A stretch of 64,000 nucleotides of DNA from Shouchella shacheensis (GTDB lineage: Bacteria > Bacillota > Bacilli > Bacillales > Bacillaceae_D): contig NZ_LLYY01000003.1 of the NCBI RefSeq assembly GCF_001484965.1, positions 186,001 through 250,000 on the forward strand, read 5' to 3'. The notes under the pieces were generated by a model. That model was not told where the DNA came from, ran no database searches, and saw nothing but the letters and a program-made list of their open reading frames with translations. A program made the translations under genes and the position numbers. Below, one piece after another: positions 43,430 through 51,729 of the stretch. How positions within the stretch are numbered: position 1 is the first letter of the stretch; every line of letters starts with the position of its first letter.

Positions 43430-45199
43430 ATGAGTAAAGGAAGAATTTCCGTCATAGGTGGCGGTCTCGCTGGCCTAATGGCGACCATACAAGCAGCAGA
43501 AAAAGGGGTGCCGGTAGATTTATTCTCCATTGTACCTGTGAAACGTTCTCACTCTGTTTGTGCACAAGGTGGCATAAACGGAGCTGTTAATACAAAAGGG
43601 GAGGGGGACTCTCCTTATGAGCATTTTGATGATTCCGTGTACGGCGGGGATTTCTTAGCCAATCAACCACCAGTAAAGGCGATGACGGAAGCAGCGCCCG
43701 GAATTATTCATCTGATGGACCGCATGGGCGTTATGTTTAACCGCACGCCTGAAGGCCTGCTAGATTTTCGCCGTTTCGGTGGTACTCAGCACCATCGAAC
43801 AGCGTTTGCTGGGGCTACAACCGGTCAGCAGCTTTTATATGCGCTTGATGAGCAAGTGCGCCGTTACGAAGTTCAAGGCCTTGTGACGAAATACGAGGGC
43901 TGGGAATTTCTATCGGCTGTTATTGATGATGAAGGCGTGTGCCGAGGGATCACAGCGCAAGAGCTAAATTCTGCAGAAATTAAAAGCTTTGCCGCTGACG
44001 CGGTCATTGTGGCGACTGGCGGACCAGGAATTATTTTTGGCAAGTCCACAAATTCAATGATTAATACTGGTTATGCTGCTGCGAAGCTGTATGAGCAGGG
44101 CGTTGCATATGCGAATGGAGAGTTTATCCAAATTCACCCGACAGCAATCCCGGGAGACGATAAGCTTCGTCTTATGAGTGAGTCGGCTCGGGGCGAGGGA
44201 GGACGAGTCTGGACGTATAAGGATGGGAAGCCATGGTATTTTCTTGAAGAAAAGTATCCGGCGTATGGGAACCTTGTTCCGCGTGATATTGCCACGCGTG
44301 AGATTTTCCAAGTCTGTGTCAACGAAGGACTGGGGATTAACGGAGAGAACATGGTGTATCTTGACCTTTCTCATAAGGACTCGAAAGAACTTGACATTAA
44401 ACTTGGCGGCATCATTGAAATTTATGAGAAGTTCATGGGCGATGACCCTCGTAAAGTTCCGATGAAGATCTTTCCGGCGGTTCACTATTCCATGGGTGGA
44501 ATGTGGATTGATTATGATCAAATGACCAATATTCCAGGTCTGTTCGCGGCGGGTGAGTGTGATTATTCTCAACACGGAGCCAACCGTCTTGGAGCCAATT
44601 CCCTCCTATCGGCGATTTACGGAGGAATGGTGGCAGGACCGAAAGCCGTGGACTATATGAACGGCCTTGAGAGGACCGCTGATTCTACTTCTTCCTCCGT
44701 ATTCGAGAACGAAGTGAAGAAAGAACAGGAAAAATTTAATTCGATTCTAAGCATGGACGGGGATGAGAACGCCTACGTGCTGCATAAAGAACTCGGTGAA
44801 TGGATGACAGACAATGTAACGGTTGTTCGCCACAATGATAAGCTTTTGCAAACCGATGAGAAAATACAAGAATTGATGGAACGGTACAAGAAAATTAACA
44901 TCAATGATACAGCCAAATGGAGCAACCAGGGAGCGAACTTCACACGGCAGTTTGAAGGAATGATGAATCTTGCTCGAGTAATTACTCTTGGTGCCTATAA
45001 TCGTAATGAAAGCCGCGGCGCACACTTTAAGCCGGACTTTCCAGATCGTAACGACGAAGACTTCTTAAAGACGACCAAAGCCTGGTACAATCCAAAAACA
45101 GGAGCGCCTGATTTTGAATTTGAGGAAGTCGACACATCATTGATTAAACCGCGGAAACGAGACTATTCTCAGAAAAAACAAGGAGCTGGTCAAAAATGA
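43430..45199 (+). CDS. sdhA: Succinate dehydrogenase flavoprotein subunit
   Basis: It oxidises succinate to fumarate. 589 residues, with N-terminal FAD-binding GGGLAGLMATIQAAE, the FAD-attachment motif HSVCAQGGINGA (near 38-50) and the catalytic region (HPTAIPG; SESARGEGG; HYSMGGMWIDYD). GTGGAAC lies upstream of the ATG. The stop overlaps the sdhB start (ATGA), so the subunits are made together. Confidence 0.98.
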   Translation: MSKGRISVIGGGLAGLMATIQAAEKGVPVDLFSIVPVKRSHSVCAQGGINGAVNTKGEGDSPYEHFDDSVYGGDFLANQPPVKAMTEAAPGIIHLMDRMGVMFNRTPEGLLDFRRFGGTQHHRTAFAGATTGQQLLYALDEQVRRYEVQGLVTKYEGWEFLSAVIDDEGVCRGITAQELNSAEIKSFAADAVIVATGGPGIIFGKSTNSMINTGYAAAKLYEQGVAYANGEFIQIHPTAIPGDDKLRLMSESARGEGGRVWTYKDGKPWYFLEEKYPAYGNLVPRDIATREIFQVCVNEGLGINGENMVYLDLSHKDSKELDIKLGGIIEIYEKFMGDDPRKVPMKIFPAVHYSMGGMWIDYDQMTNIPGLFAAGECDYSQHGANRLGANSLLSAIYGGMVAGPKAVDYMNGLERTADSTSSSVFENEVKKEQEKFNSILSMDGDENAYVLHKELGEWMTDNVTVVRHNDKLLQTDEKIQELMERYKKININDTAKWSNQGANFTRQFEGMMNLARVITLGAYNRNESRGAHFKPDFPDRNDEDFLKTTKAWYNPKTGAPDFEFEEVDTSLIKPRKRDYSQKKQGAGQK

Positions 45200-45948
45200 G
45201 TGACAAAGCGATCATGTTCATTGTAAAGCGTCAGGATGGTCCAGATGCTCCTGCTTACGATGAAGAGTTTACGCTTGACTATCGCCCGAACCTTAACGTC
45301 ATTTCGTGCTTAATGGAAATTCGCCGCAATCCTGTAAATGCCAAGGGCGAAAAAACAACACCAGTGGCTTGGGATATGAACTGTTTAGAGGAAGTTTGCG
45401 GCGCCTGCTCTATGGTTATTAACGGCAAGCCTCAGCAATCATGTACGGCTTTAGTTGACAAGCTAGAACAACCAATACGTCTTGAGCCAATGAAAACCTT
45501 TCCGATTGTTCGTGACTTGATTGTCGATCGGAATCGTATGTTCGACTCCTTGAAAAAAGTAAAGGCGTGGATTCCGATTGATGGGACATACGATCTTGGT
45601 CCAGGTCCAAGAATGCCAGAGAAGCGTCGTCAATGGGCCTATGAGCTTTCGAAATGTATGACCTGTGGCGTTTGTCTAGAAGCCTGCCCGAATGTTAACT
45701 CAAATTCGGACTTTATTGGACCAGCTGCCCTCTCGCAAGTGCGGTTGTTTAATGCGCATCCAACGGGTGACATGAACAAAGAGGAGCGCCTCGAAGCGCT
45801 TATGACCGACGGTGGTTTAGCAAACTGTGGGAACTCGCAAAACTGCGTAGAGTCTTGTCCGAAAGGAATCCCGCTTACCACGTCTATTGCTGCACTGAAT
45901 CGATCAACAACGCTTCAATCGTTTAAAAATTTCTTTGGAAGCATTTAA
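45196..45948 (+). CDS. sdhB: Succinate dehydrogenase iron-sulfur subunit
   Basis: 250 residues with three clusters: the [2Fe-2S] ligands in CLEEVCGACSMVINGKPQQS (Cys), the first cubane group CMTCGVCLEACP and the last group CGNSQNCVESCPKGIPL. It passes electrons from SdhA to the heme subunit SdhC. Translation is coupled by a four-base overlap with sdhA. Confidence 0.98.
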   Translation: MSDKAIMFIVKRQDGPDAPAYDEEFTLDYRPNLNVISCLMEIRRNPVNAKGEKTTPVAWDMNCLEEVCGACSMVINGKPQQSCTALVDKLEQPIRLEPMKTFPIVRDLIVDRNRMFDSLKKVKAWIPIDGTYDLGPGPRMPEKRRQWAYELSKCMTCGVCLEACPNVNSNSDFIGPAALSQVRLFNAHPTGDMNKEERLEALMTDGGLANCGNSQNCVESCPKGIPLTTSIAALNRSTTLQSFKNFFGSI

Positions 45949-45954
45949 TAGAGC

Positions 45955-45988
45955 GAGGGACTGCGGAACGATCTGGCAGTCCCTCTTG
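45955..45988 (+). terminator. Hairpin after sdhB
   Basis: GAGGGACTGC/GCAGTCCCTC stem; the following sequence is TTGTC, so the T-run has been replaced by the start of a type A repeat. Confidence 0.65.
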
Positions 45989-46107
45989 TCTAGCTCCGGC
46001 GGGAAGAAGCTCGGGATTTTTCAGTCCTGCACCGAAATCCAAAACCGTGATTGCGAGTAGCAGGCCTTCCAAAATCCGAGCTTCTAGGCGACCCGCCTGC
46101 GCTTTTC
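45987..46107 (+). repeat. Intergenic repeat, type A, best-preserved copy
   Basis: All arms pair: GGCGGG with CCCGCC, GAAGCTCGGGATTTT (46001-46020 region) with AAAATCCGAGCTTC (46073-46086 region), and the apical CCTGCACCG with CGAGTAGCAGG. The whole element folds as one long hairpin. It begins TGTCTAGCTCCGGCGGG and ends GCCTGCGCTTTTC. Confidence 0.9.
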
Positions 46108-46134
46108 AGTATTTTCAAAAGGAGCGATTCGTTA

Positions 46135-46581
46135 TTGAGACTCCCTAACTATATCGACAATTTTGCAAGTTGGAAGGCCGATTTTTCGTTTTTTACAACC
46201 ATTGACGTTCGTTTTGCAGAAACAGACGCTTTCGGACACGTTAATAATTCGGTTGCCTTTCTTTATTTTGAGCAAGTAAGGTTGCAGTTTTTTGAAGCTT
46301 GTGGTTTGATGGAAGACTGGACACGGGATCGGGCGGTGCACATGATTGTAACCGGGGATCTTCAGTGCGACTACTTCCGGCAAATGAAATACGGCGATAC
46401 GCTCGAAGTGGGCGTCAAAGTCGCTCGGATCGGTTCTTCTTCCATAGAACTACACTATGTCTGTGTCCATGAGGAAGAGCTCTGCTTCACAGGGCGAGGT
46501 AGAGTGGTGCAGGTTGAGAGAGAAAACGGCAAGCCAAGCCCGCTCGACGAAGAGAGTTTGAACCGTCTAACTTCTAGGTAA
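46135..46581 (+). CDS. ysmA: YsmA-like hotdog-fold acyl-CoA thioesterase
   Basis: A 148-residue 4-hydroxybenzoyl-CoA thioesterase-family protein: VRFAETDAFGHVNNSVAFLY holds the catalytic Asp and the HVNN motif, and DYFRQMKYGDTLEVGVKV follows. The TTG start at 46135 lies after AAAAGGAG (ten bases); the frame continues upstream but runs through a repeat. The physiological acyl substrate is unknown. It is between sdhB and gerE as in B. subtilis. Confidence 0.86.
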   Translation: MRLPNYIDNFASWKADFSFFTTIDVRFAETDAFGHVNNSVAFLYFEQVRLQFFEACGLMEDWTRDRAVHMIVTGDLQCDYFRQMKYGDTLEVGVKVARIGSSSIELHYVCVHEEELCFTGRGRVVQVERENGKPSPLDEESLNRLTSR

Positions 46582-46608
46582 ACACCGTTCATCACGTTGA
46601 TTACGTAA

Positions 46609-46645
46609 AGAAGGCCTGCTAAACATTCTAGCAGGCCTTCTTTCT
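46609..46645 (+). terminator. Terminator after ysmA
   Basis: AGAAGGCCTGCT/AGCAGGCCTTCT with TTTCT. Confidence 0.88.
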
Positions 46646-46724
46646 AACACTGACGGGTAGGAGCTTCGAGATCTTTGTCAGGCCTCCAAAATTGTCGCTC
46701 CTGATCAACCCGTCTGCGTTTTTC
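46644..46724 (+). repeat. Intergenic repeat, type A, short form
   Basis: TCTAACACTGACGGGTAGGA at the 5' end, CAACCCGTCTGCGTTTTTC at the 3' end; GACGGGT/ACCCGTC compensating change keeps the pairing. The apical part is deleted. Confidence 0.75.
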
Positions 46725-46725
46725 T

Positions 46726-46847
46726 TGTCTAGTTGCGGCGCCCACTCGCTCGAGGTTTCTTCACGCCGCCAATTCAAGTCAAGTGCGGACTCGATCTGCC
46801 GTCGCTCCAGAACTTGTCGCTCGTGAGTGGGGCGCCTTCGCTTTTCG
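46726..46847 (+). repeat. Intergenic repeat, type B, full length, head-to-tail with a type A
   Basis: TGTCTAGTTGCGGCGCCCAC to GGGGCGCCTTCGCTTTTCG. It follows the type A copy after one base and ends two bases before the gerE stop. Confidence 0.88.
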
Positions 46848-46849
46848 AG

Positions 46850-47074
46850 TTATATCGTTAATTCCCCTAGTCGGATGAGTTCAATAACCGCTTGAGAGCG
46901 CCCCTTGACTCCAAGCTTCTGCATTGTGTTGGAAATATGATTGCGAACGGTTTTTTCACTAATAAATAGTTTGTCAGCAATTTCTTTTGTTGTCTGATCT
47001 TGGACGAGTAGTTCGAATACTTCGCGTTCCCTTTTGGTAAGCAAAGGTTTAGGTCCGAAGTCTGCTCCTTTCAA
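46850..47074 (-). CDS. gerE: Spore coat/germination transcription regulator GerE
   Basis: A LuxR/FixJ-type HTH regulator that adjusts late mother-cell (sigma-K) coat gene expression. On the minus strand AAGGAG precedes TTG 47074 by eight bases and gives 74 residues, the B. subtilis size; the frame continues upstream to 47140 without a ribosome site. Almost the whole protein is the HTH: LTKREREVFELLVQDQTTKE, IADKLFISEKTVRNHISNTM, QKLGVKGRSQAVIELIRLG. A sigma-K-like promoter lies 69 bases upstream. Confidence 0.94.
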   Translation of the reverse strand: MKGADFGPKPLLTKREREVFELLVQDQTTKEIADKLFISEKTVRNHISNTMQKLGVKGRSQAVIELIRLGELTI

Positions 47075-47142
47075 TATGTTCACTCCTTCATGCCAGGCTA
47101 AGAGCAGGTCTTGAGAACGACCCAAGAAGGTTTTAGTCATGA

Positions 47143-47171
47143 CAGTATATGTGTGCGGCTCGAGGGGTGTG
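47143..47171 (-). promoter_or_regulatory. Candidate sigma-K promoter of gerE
   Basis: On the minus strand: AC, 17 bases, CATATACTG, against the consensus AC-N16/17-CATANNNTA (one mismatch). Confidence 0.6.
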
Positions 47172-47267
47172 AGAACTATTGCGTTCCTGATTCAGTTTGG
47201 ACGGTTGTGCCTTTCTCTGTCGATTTGTTGAAAAGTGGTGAAGGTCCAAGAGAAAAGGCTTATTTTG

Positions 47268-47296
47268 TTGAAAGCGGAGGGGCTGCATGCTATAAT
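47268..47296 (+). promoter_or_regulatory. Strong promoter upstream of ptsHI
   Basis: TTGAAA, 17 bases, TATAAT with extended TGC before the -10. Transcription would begin near 47303, about 290 bases before ptsH. Confidence 0.85.
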
Positions 47297-47302
47297 AACG
47301 GT

Positions 47303-47592
47303 GTTTCTTAGAGCCTATGGAGCGTGAATGGAGATGGAGCATCGTGACCATGTAGCACGCCTAGTAGTGGGGAACAGATGCATCGGTGTCATAGCGAGGG
47401 TAAAGGTCTCCATGGCAGGGTATACTACTTGCCATGAAAGATCTGCGTCTGTGTGTACGTCGATTTCTGACTTCAGGTTGGTTGACGCTTACATGCGCAA
47501 AGGAGCGAGTAGGTGGTACAGCGTACAGAAAGTTCCGCTTGGGCTAAATGTAAACTTTATAGAAGGATAAAAAATAGAAATGAGGGATTCAA
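47303..47592 (+). other. Long structured 5' leader of ptsHI, unknown type
   Basis: About 290 bases separate the promoter from ptsH. Two hairpins stand out: a three-tier stem GCGTG/CACGC, TGG/CCA, GATG/CATC (47323-47363) and GGTCT-CATGGCA/TGCCATG-AGATC (47405-47443). GCGTC/GACGC further down may pair as well. There is no T-run, so no plain terminator. An 80-codon frame at 47328-47570 lacks a ribosome site and resembles nothing I know. The stretch could be a regulatory leader or an sRNA source. Confidence 0.5.
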
Positions 47593-47856
47593 ATGGCTGA
47601 AAAAACTTTTACAATTACCGCAGAGACTGGAATTCATGCGCGTCCGGCAACACAGCTTGTGAACAAAGCGGGTCAATTCTCTTCGGATATTACGTTAGAG
47701 TACAAAGGGAAATCCGTAAACTTAAAGTCCATTATGGGTGTGATGTCACTTGGTGTTGGGCAAGGGGCAGAAGTGTTAATTAAAGCGGAAGGTTCTGATG
47801 CGGATGAAGCACTTGTTGCTGTTGAAGAGGTTATTAAAGAAGGGTTAGGGGAATAA
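47593..47856 (+). CDS. ptsH: Phosphocarrier protein HPr
   Basis: The PTS phosphocarrier, 87 residues. His15 in GIHARPA takes phosphate from enzyme I; Ser46 in [12 protein letters not shown] is the HPr kinase target used in catabolite repression with CcpA (a cre site is present upstream of lcfA in this window). GAGGG lies before the ATG. ptsI follows after three bases. Here ptsHI lies between gerE and ysmB and has no ptsG upstream. Confidence 0.98.
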   Translation: MAEKTFTITAETGIHARPATQLVNKAGQFSSDITLEYKGKSVNLKSIMGVMSLGVGQGAEVLIKAEGSDADEALVAVEEVIKEGLGE

Positions 47857-47859
47857 TTC

Positions 47860-49581
47860 ATGCGTCACTCTTTGTCTGGCATTGCGGCTTCTTCCGGAGT
47901 AGCCGTTGCTAAGGCTTTTGTTCATGAAGAGCCTGATTTTACAATTAGAAACAAAACTGCTGAAGACGCAGAAAAGGAAGGTACTCGTTTAGAAGAAGCG
48001 CTTGCGACTTCTCGAGACGAGCTTTCAGCAATTAAACAGAAGGCTCTTGAAGAGCTTGGAGAAGACAAAGCAGAGATTTTCTCTGCTCATTTACTTGTCC
48101 TTAGTGATCCAGAGCTCGTTGAGGCAGTCAAAGGGAAAATTAAAGATGACCGTGCCACAGCAGAGCATGCGCTAAATGAAGTAGCAGACATGTTCATTTC
48201 GATGTTTGAGAACATGGACAACGAATACATGAAAGAGCGGGCGGCAGATATTCGCGATGTCTCTCGACGCGTGCTTGGTCATCTTCTAGGAATTGAAGTG
48301 GTTTCTTTAGCGGCGATCACAGAGGACACCATTATTATCGCAAACGATTTGACGCCATCTGATACGGCTCAGTTAAACCCCCAAGTCATCAAAGGGTTTG
48401 CGACAAACATCGGCGGGCGCACTTCCCACTCAGCCATCATGTCACGCTCTCTCGAGATCCCAGCAGTTGTTGGGACAAAAGAAGCAACAACAACGATAAA
48501 AAATGGAATGACGGTTATCGTTGACGGCATTGATGGGCATGTGATTGTTGAACCTTCCAACGAAGAACTAGATCAATATAAGCAAAAGCAGGCGGATTTT
48601 CAAAAGCAAAAAGAAGAATGGGCCAAGCTTGTCAACAAGAGAACCACAACGCTGGATGGGCAGCACGTGGAGCTTGCTGCCAACATCGGTACCCCTAACG
48701 ATTTAGAAGGGGTCATTAATAACGGCGCAGAAGGAATCGGTCTGTACCGTACAGAGTTTTTATACATGGGTCGCAGTGAACTTCCAAGCGAAGAAGAACA
48801 ATACCAAGCTTACAAGGAAGTTGTTGAGCGCATGGAAGGGAAGCCAGTGGTCATTCGGACGCTTGACATCGGGGGCGATAAAGAGCTTCCGTATCTTGAT
48901 TTGCCCGAAGAACTTAATCCATTTCTAGGATTCCGGGCGATTCGTCTTTGCCTTGAACGCCAGGACATTTTCCGCGATCAACTTCGTGCTCTGCTCAGAG
49001 CCAGTGCGCACGGGAATTTGAAGGTCATGTTCCCAATGATTGCTTCTCTTGAAGAGCTCCGTCAAGCCAAGCACCTTCTTGATGAAGAAAGAGACAAGCT
49101 AGAGTCTGAAGGCATGAATGTATCAAAAGACATGGAAGTCGGCATTATGGTTGAAATTCCATCTACCGCCGTTGCCGCTGAGCAATTTGCTAAAGAAGTG
49201 GATTTCTTCAGTATTGGAACAAACGACTTGATTCAGTACACAATGGCAGCGGACCGTATGAACGAGCGTGTCTCCTATTTGTACCAGCCGTACCATCCAG
49301 CGATCTTGCGGCTGGTTGATATGGTTATTAAAGCGGCTCATGCAGAAGGGAAATGGGTTGGAATGTGCGGAGAAATGGCGGGGGATGAAGTTGCCATCCC
49401 GCTCCTCCTAGGGCTCGGTCTCGATGAGTTCAGCATGAGTGCCACATCTATTTTACCTGCGCGCAGCCAGCTTTCTGGGCTCTCAAAAGCAGAACTGGCT
49501 AGGTTTGCAAAAGATGCACTGAACGAAGACACCGCGGATGCCGTGGAACAGCTCGTGGTTGATGCGTACGGGTCAAAATAA
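47860..49581 (+). CDS. ptsI: PTS enzyme I
   Basis: Phosphoenolpyruvate-protein phosphotransferase, 573 residues. Phosphorylated His190 is in [20 protein letters not shown]. The HPr-binding helical domain is at about 20-145, and the PEP-binding barrel shows [40 protein letters not shown] and GMCGEMAGD. It starts phosphate transfer to HPr for sugar uptake. It ends at a terminator. Confidence 0.98.
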   Translation: MRHSLSGIAASSGVAVAKAFVHEEPDFTIRNKTAEDAEKEGTRLEEALATSRDELSAIKQKALEELGEDKAEIFSAHLLVLSDPELVEAVKGKIKDDRATAEHALNEVADMFISMFENMDNEYMKERAADIRDVSRRVLGHLLGIEVVSLAAITEDTIIIANDLTPSDTAQLNPQVIKGFATNIGGRTSHSAIMSRSLEIPAVVGTKEATTTIKNGMTVIVDGIDGHVIVEPSNEELDQYKQKQADFQKQKEEWAKLVNKRTTTLDGQHVELAANIGTPNDLEGVINNGAEGIGLYRTEFLYMGRSELPSEEEQYQAYKEVVERMEGKPVVIRTLDIGGDKELPYLDLPEELNPFLGFRAIRLCLERQDIFRDQLRALLRASAHGNLKVMFPMIASLEELRQAKHLLDEERDKLESEGMNVSKDMEVGIMVEIPSTAVAAEQFAKEVDFFSIGTNDLIQYTMAADRMNERVSYLYQPYHPAILRLVDMVIKAAHAEGKWVGMCGEMAGDEVAIPLLLGLGLDEFSMSATSILPARSQLSGLSKAELARFAKDALNEDTADAVEQLVVDAYGSK

Positions 49582-49585
49582 GCGA

Positions 49586-49622
49586 ACAAGGGCAGTCGTT
49601 TAAACGGTCTGCCCTTTCGTTC
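49586..49622 (+). terminator. Terminator of ptsHI
   Basis: AAGGGCAG/CTGCCCTT with the inner CGTTTAAACG palindrome, followed by TCGTT. No gene lies between here and 49792; a TACAAT box at 49719 may belong to the next promoter. Confidence 0.78.
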
Positions 49623-49792
49623 TGAACGGAATTCTTTGCAAGTTCACCTAATTGTTGATTGACCAAACCATGTCACAAACGTTTAACGCATGTGGGTGTC
49701 GTTACGTCTTTTTTTCTGTACAATAAAGACAGTAAAGTAGAGGCTAAAAAGGAAGAGCTCTGTTGGAGTCTGTTAAAAATGGGGGGATGATA

Positions 49793-50257
49793 GTGGAAGA
49801 TCTTCACAATGAGGACCACCGCCAGATTGAAGATATTGAAAGGTCACTACGGAGAATTGCGGATTTGGTGAAGCAAAAAGGGCGAGAGATTTTGGCACAC
49901 TTTCCGATTACAGCTCCGCAGTTTGTGGCGCTTCAATGGTTAAATGAATATGGTGATATGACGATAGGTGAGCTTTCTGAAAAAATGCATTTGGCTTGCA
50001 GCACAACGACCGATTTGGTTGACCGGATGGAAAAAAATGAGCTTGTGGAGCGCGTGAAAGATAAACAGGACCGTCGAGTTGTTCGAATCCACCTGCTTGA
50101 AAAAGGGCAAGTGATCATACGTGAAGTCATTCTCAAACGTCAGGATTATTTGGCGGAGATGCTGGATCAGTTTTCGGGCGAACAAGTCGATGACCTAGAA
50201 AAAAATCTTTCGCTCCTGTTACGAACGATGATAGAACAGCGAGAAGTACGCTCCTGA
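49793..50257 (+). CDS. ysmB: MarR-family regulator YsmB
   Basis: A winged-helix regulator of 154 residues from GTG 49793 (SD GGGGGG six bases before); starts at 49787 or 49763 are possible. Recognition region: DMTIGELSEKMHLACSTTTD and LVDRMEKNELVERVKDKQDR with the wing RRVVRIHL. The target genes are unknown. It sits before racE as in B. subtilis. The 28-base gap suggests cotranscription. Confidence 0.9.
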   Translation: MEDLHNEDHRQIEDIERSLRRIADLVKQKGREILAHFPITAPQFVALQWLNEYGDMTIGELSEKMHLACSTTTDLVDRMEKNELVERVKDKQDRRVVRIHLLEKGQVIIREVILKRQDYLAEMLDQFSGEQVDDLEKNLSLLLRTMIEQREVRS

Positions 50258-50285
50258 TGAGATCATAGATGGAGAGGATAAGCGT

Positions 50286-51113
50286 TTGAGTAGACCTATA
50301 GGAGTGATCGATTCAGGTCTGGGCGGGCTTACGGTGGTCGCAGAAATTATGCGACAGCTGCCCAAAGAGGAAATTGTCTACATTGGCGATTCGGCGAGAT
50401 GTCCGTATGGTCCACGTACCATGGAAGAAGTTCGAACGTTTACATGGGAAATGATTGCCAGACTACAGCGAGAGAATGTAAAAATGGTCGTAATCGCGTG
50501 CAATACGGCAACCGCGGTTGTGTTAGAAGAAGCAAGAGAAAGACTGGAGGTTCCAGTTGTTGGTGTTATTCAGCCAGGAGCAACGAGTGCCATACAGGCA
50601 AGTGCCAGACAGCATATTGCCGTGATAGGGACCACCGGTACGATTTTAAGCAACGCCTATGCCATCGCTCTTCAGGAAATTAATAGCGACGTCCAAGTGG
50701 AAAGCTTAGCATGCCCCTTATTTGTTCCGCTCGTTGAACAGGGCATTTTCTCTGGAGACGAAGCAGAACGTGTTGTTCGTGAATCGCTTGAGCCACTGGG
50801 AGCATTCGACTTCGATGCGTTGATCTTAGGCTGCACACATTACCCTTTACTAAAAGAGGTTATTGCTTCTCATCTACCGCGGGCAGTTGCTGTTATCTCT
50901 TCCGGGGAAGAAACCGCGCGGGAAGTGAGCAGTTTGCTTTTTCATCATAACATCCAGCGGAAGTCAGGAGACAAGCCAGTACATCGCTTTTTTACGACTG
51001 GAGGCGCCGTTCATTTTCGCGAGCTAGCAAGTCAATGGATGGATATCACGATGCCAACGGTGGAATCGATTCAGTTACCGATGCTGGCAGAGCGCCCCCG
51101 TGTGGATAAATAG
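50286..51113 (+). CDS. racE: Glutamate racemase
   Basis: It makes D-glutamate for peptidoglycan (and poly-glutamate where made). 275 residues, with DSGLGGLTV (Asp acid), the two catalytic cysteines in IACNTAT (near 73) and GCTHYPLL (near 184), and YIGDSARCPYGPR. TTG start; GGAGAGGA is seven bases upstream. It follows ysmB. Confidence 0.97.
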   Translation: MSRPIGVIDSGLGGLTVVAEIMRQLPKEEIVYIGDSARCPYGPRTMEEVRTFTWEMIARLQRENVKMVVIACNTATAVVLEEARERLEVPVVGVIQPGATSAIQASARQHIAVIGTTGTILSNAYAIALQEINSDVQVESLACPLFVPLVEQGIFSGDEAERVVRESLEPLGAFDFDALILGCTHYPLLKEVIASHLPRAVAVISSGEETAREVSSLLFHHNIQRKSGDKPVHRFFTTGGAVHFRELASQWMDITMPTVESIQLPMLAERPRVDK

Positions 51114-51274
51114 GAAAAGCGGATTTTTTGCATTGAACCCCTTTAAGTTTTTAATTGGGACGTGTATGCTAAGAACAAGTAGTCTAACTACAATTCTTTG
51201 CTGAAGGCTTCAACGTAAGTGGAGCGTATGTAAGGGTTGCTAAATAATTCAAGTACTATAAGGAGTGCATAGAG

Positions 51275-51514
51275 ATGTCATTTGTGATCTTGAGCCCATG
51301 TATTGGGGAAAAGGCTGGAGAGTGCGTCGACGTCTGTCCGGTGGATTGTATCGAAGAAGGCGAAGATCAGTTCTACATTAATCCTGATATTTGTATCGAC
51401 TGCGGCGCTTGTCAGGGCGTTTGTCCGGTTGATGCGATTGTAGAAGAATACGAAATGGCTCCAGAGGACCAGAAATACCTCAAGAAAGCCGAAGAATTCT
51501 TTGGGATCGAGTAG
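51275..51514 (+). CDS. Ferredoxin, 4Fe-4S type
   Basis: A 79-residue ferredoxin with two clostridial-type half motifs, CIGEKAGECVDVCPVDCI and CIDCGACQGVCPVDAI, the order of the seven-iron/2[4Fe-4S] bacterial ferredoxins. It is acidic at the C-terminus. AAGGAGTG lies before the ATG. Its electron partner cannot be told from the neighbours; it is flanked by its own terminator. Confidence 0.93.
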   Translation: MSFVILSPCIGEKAGECVDVCPVDCIEEGEDQFYINPDICIDCGACQGVCPVDAIVEEYEMAPEDQKYLKKAEEFFGIE

Positions 51515-51531
51515 ATAGAGTAACAGCTGTA

Positions 51532-51575
51532 TCCCCCTTGAGTGTCAATCGTAACGATGCTCAAGGGGGGTTCTT
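51532..51575 (+). terminator. Terminator after the ferredoxin gene
   Basis: TCCCCCTTGAG/CTCAAGGGGGG with the inner ATCG/CGAT, followed by TTCTTG. Confidence 0.82.
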
Positions 51576-51597
51576 GTGTCTCAACAGAAACTGTCAC

Positions 51598-51626
51598 TTG
51601 GATAGGCGTTCGTTTTTTTGTATAAC
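51598..51626 (+). promoter_or_regulatory. trhO promoter
   Basis: TTGGAT, 17 bases, TATAAC; leader about 100 bases with no recognised element. Confidence 0.65.
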
Positions 51627-51729
51627 GTTACGTGGCGATGCGCAAGGCATTACGAAGACACATGTGAACGATTAGGCCAGACACCTACACATTGTATCTT
51701 GCAAATATAAGGAATAGGTGGGAACTGAA

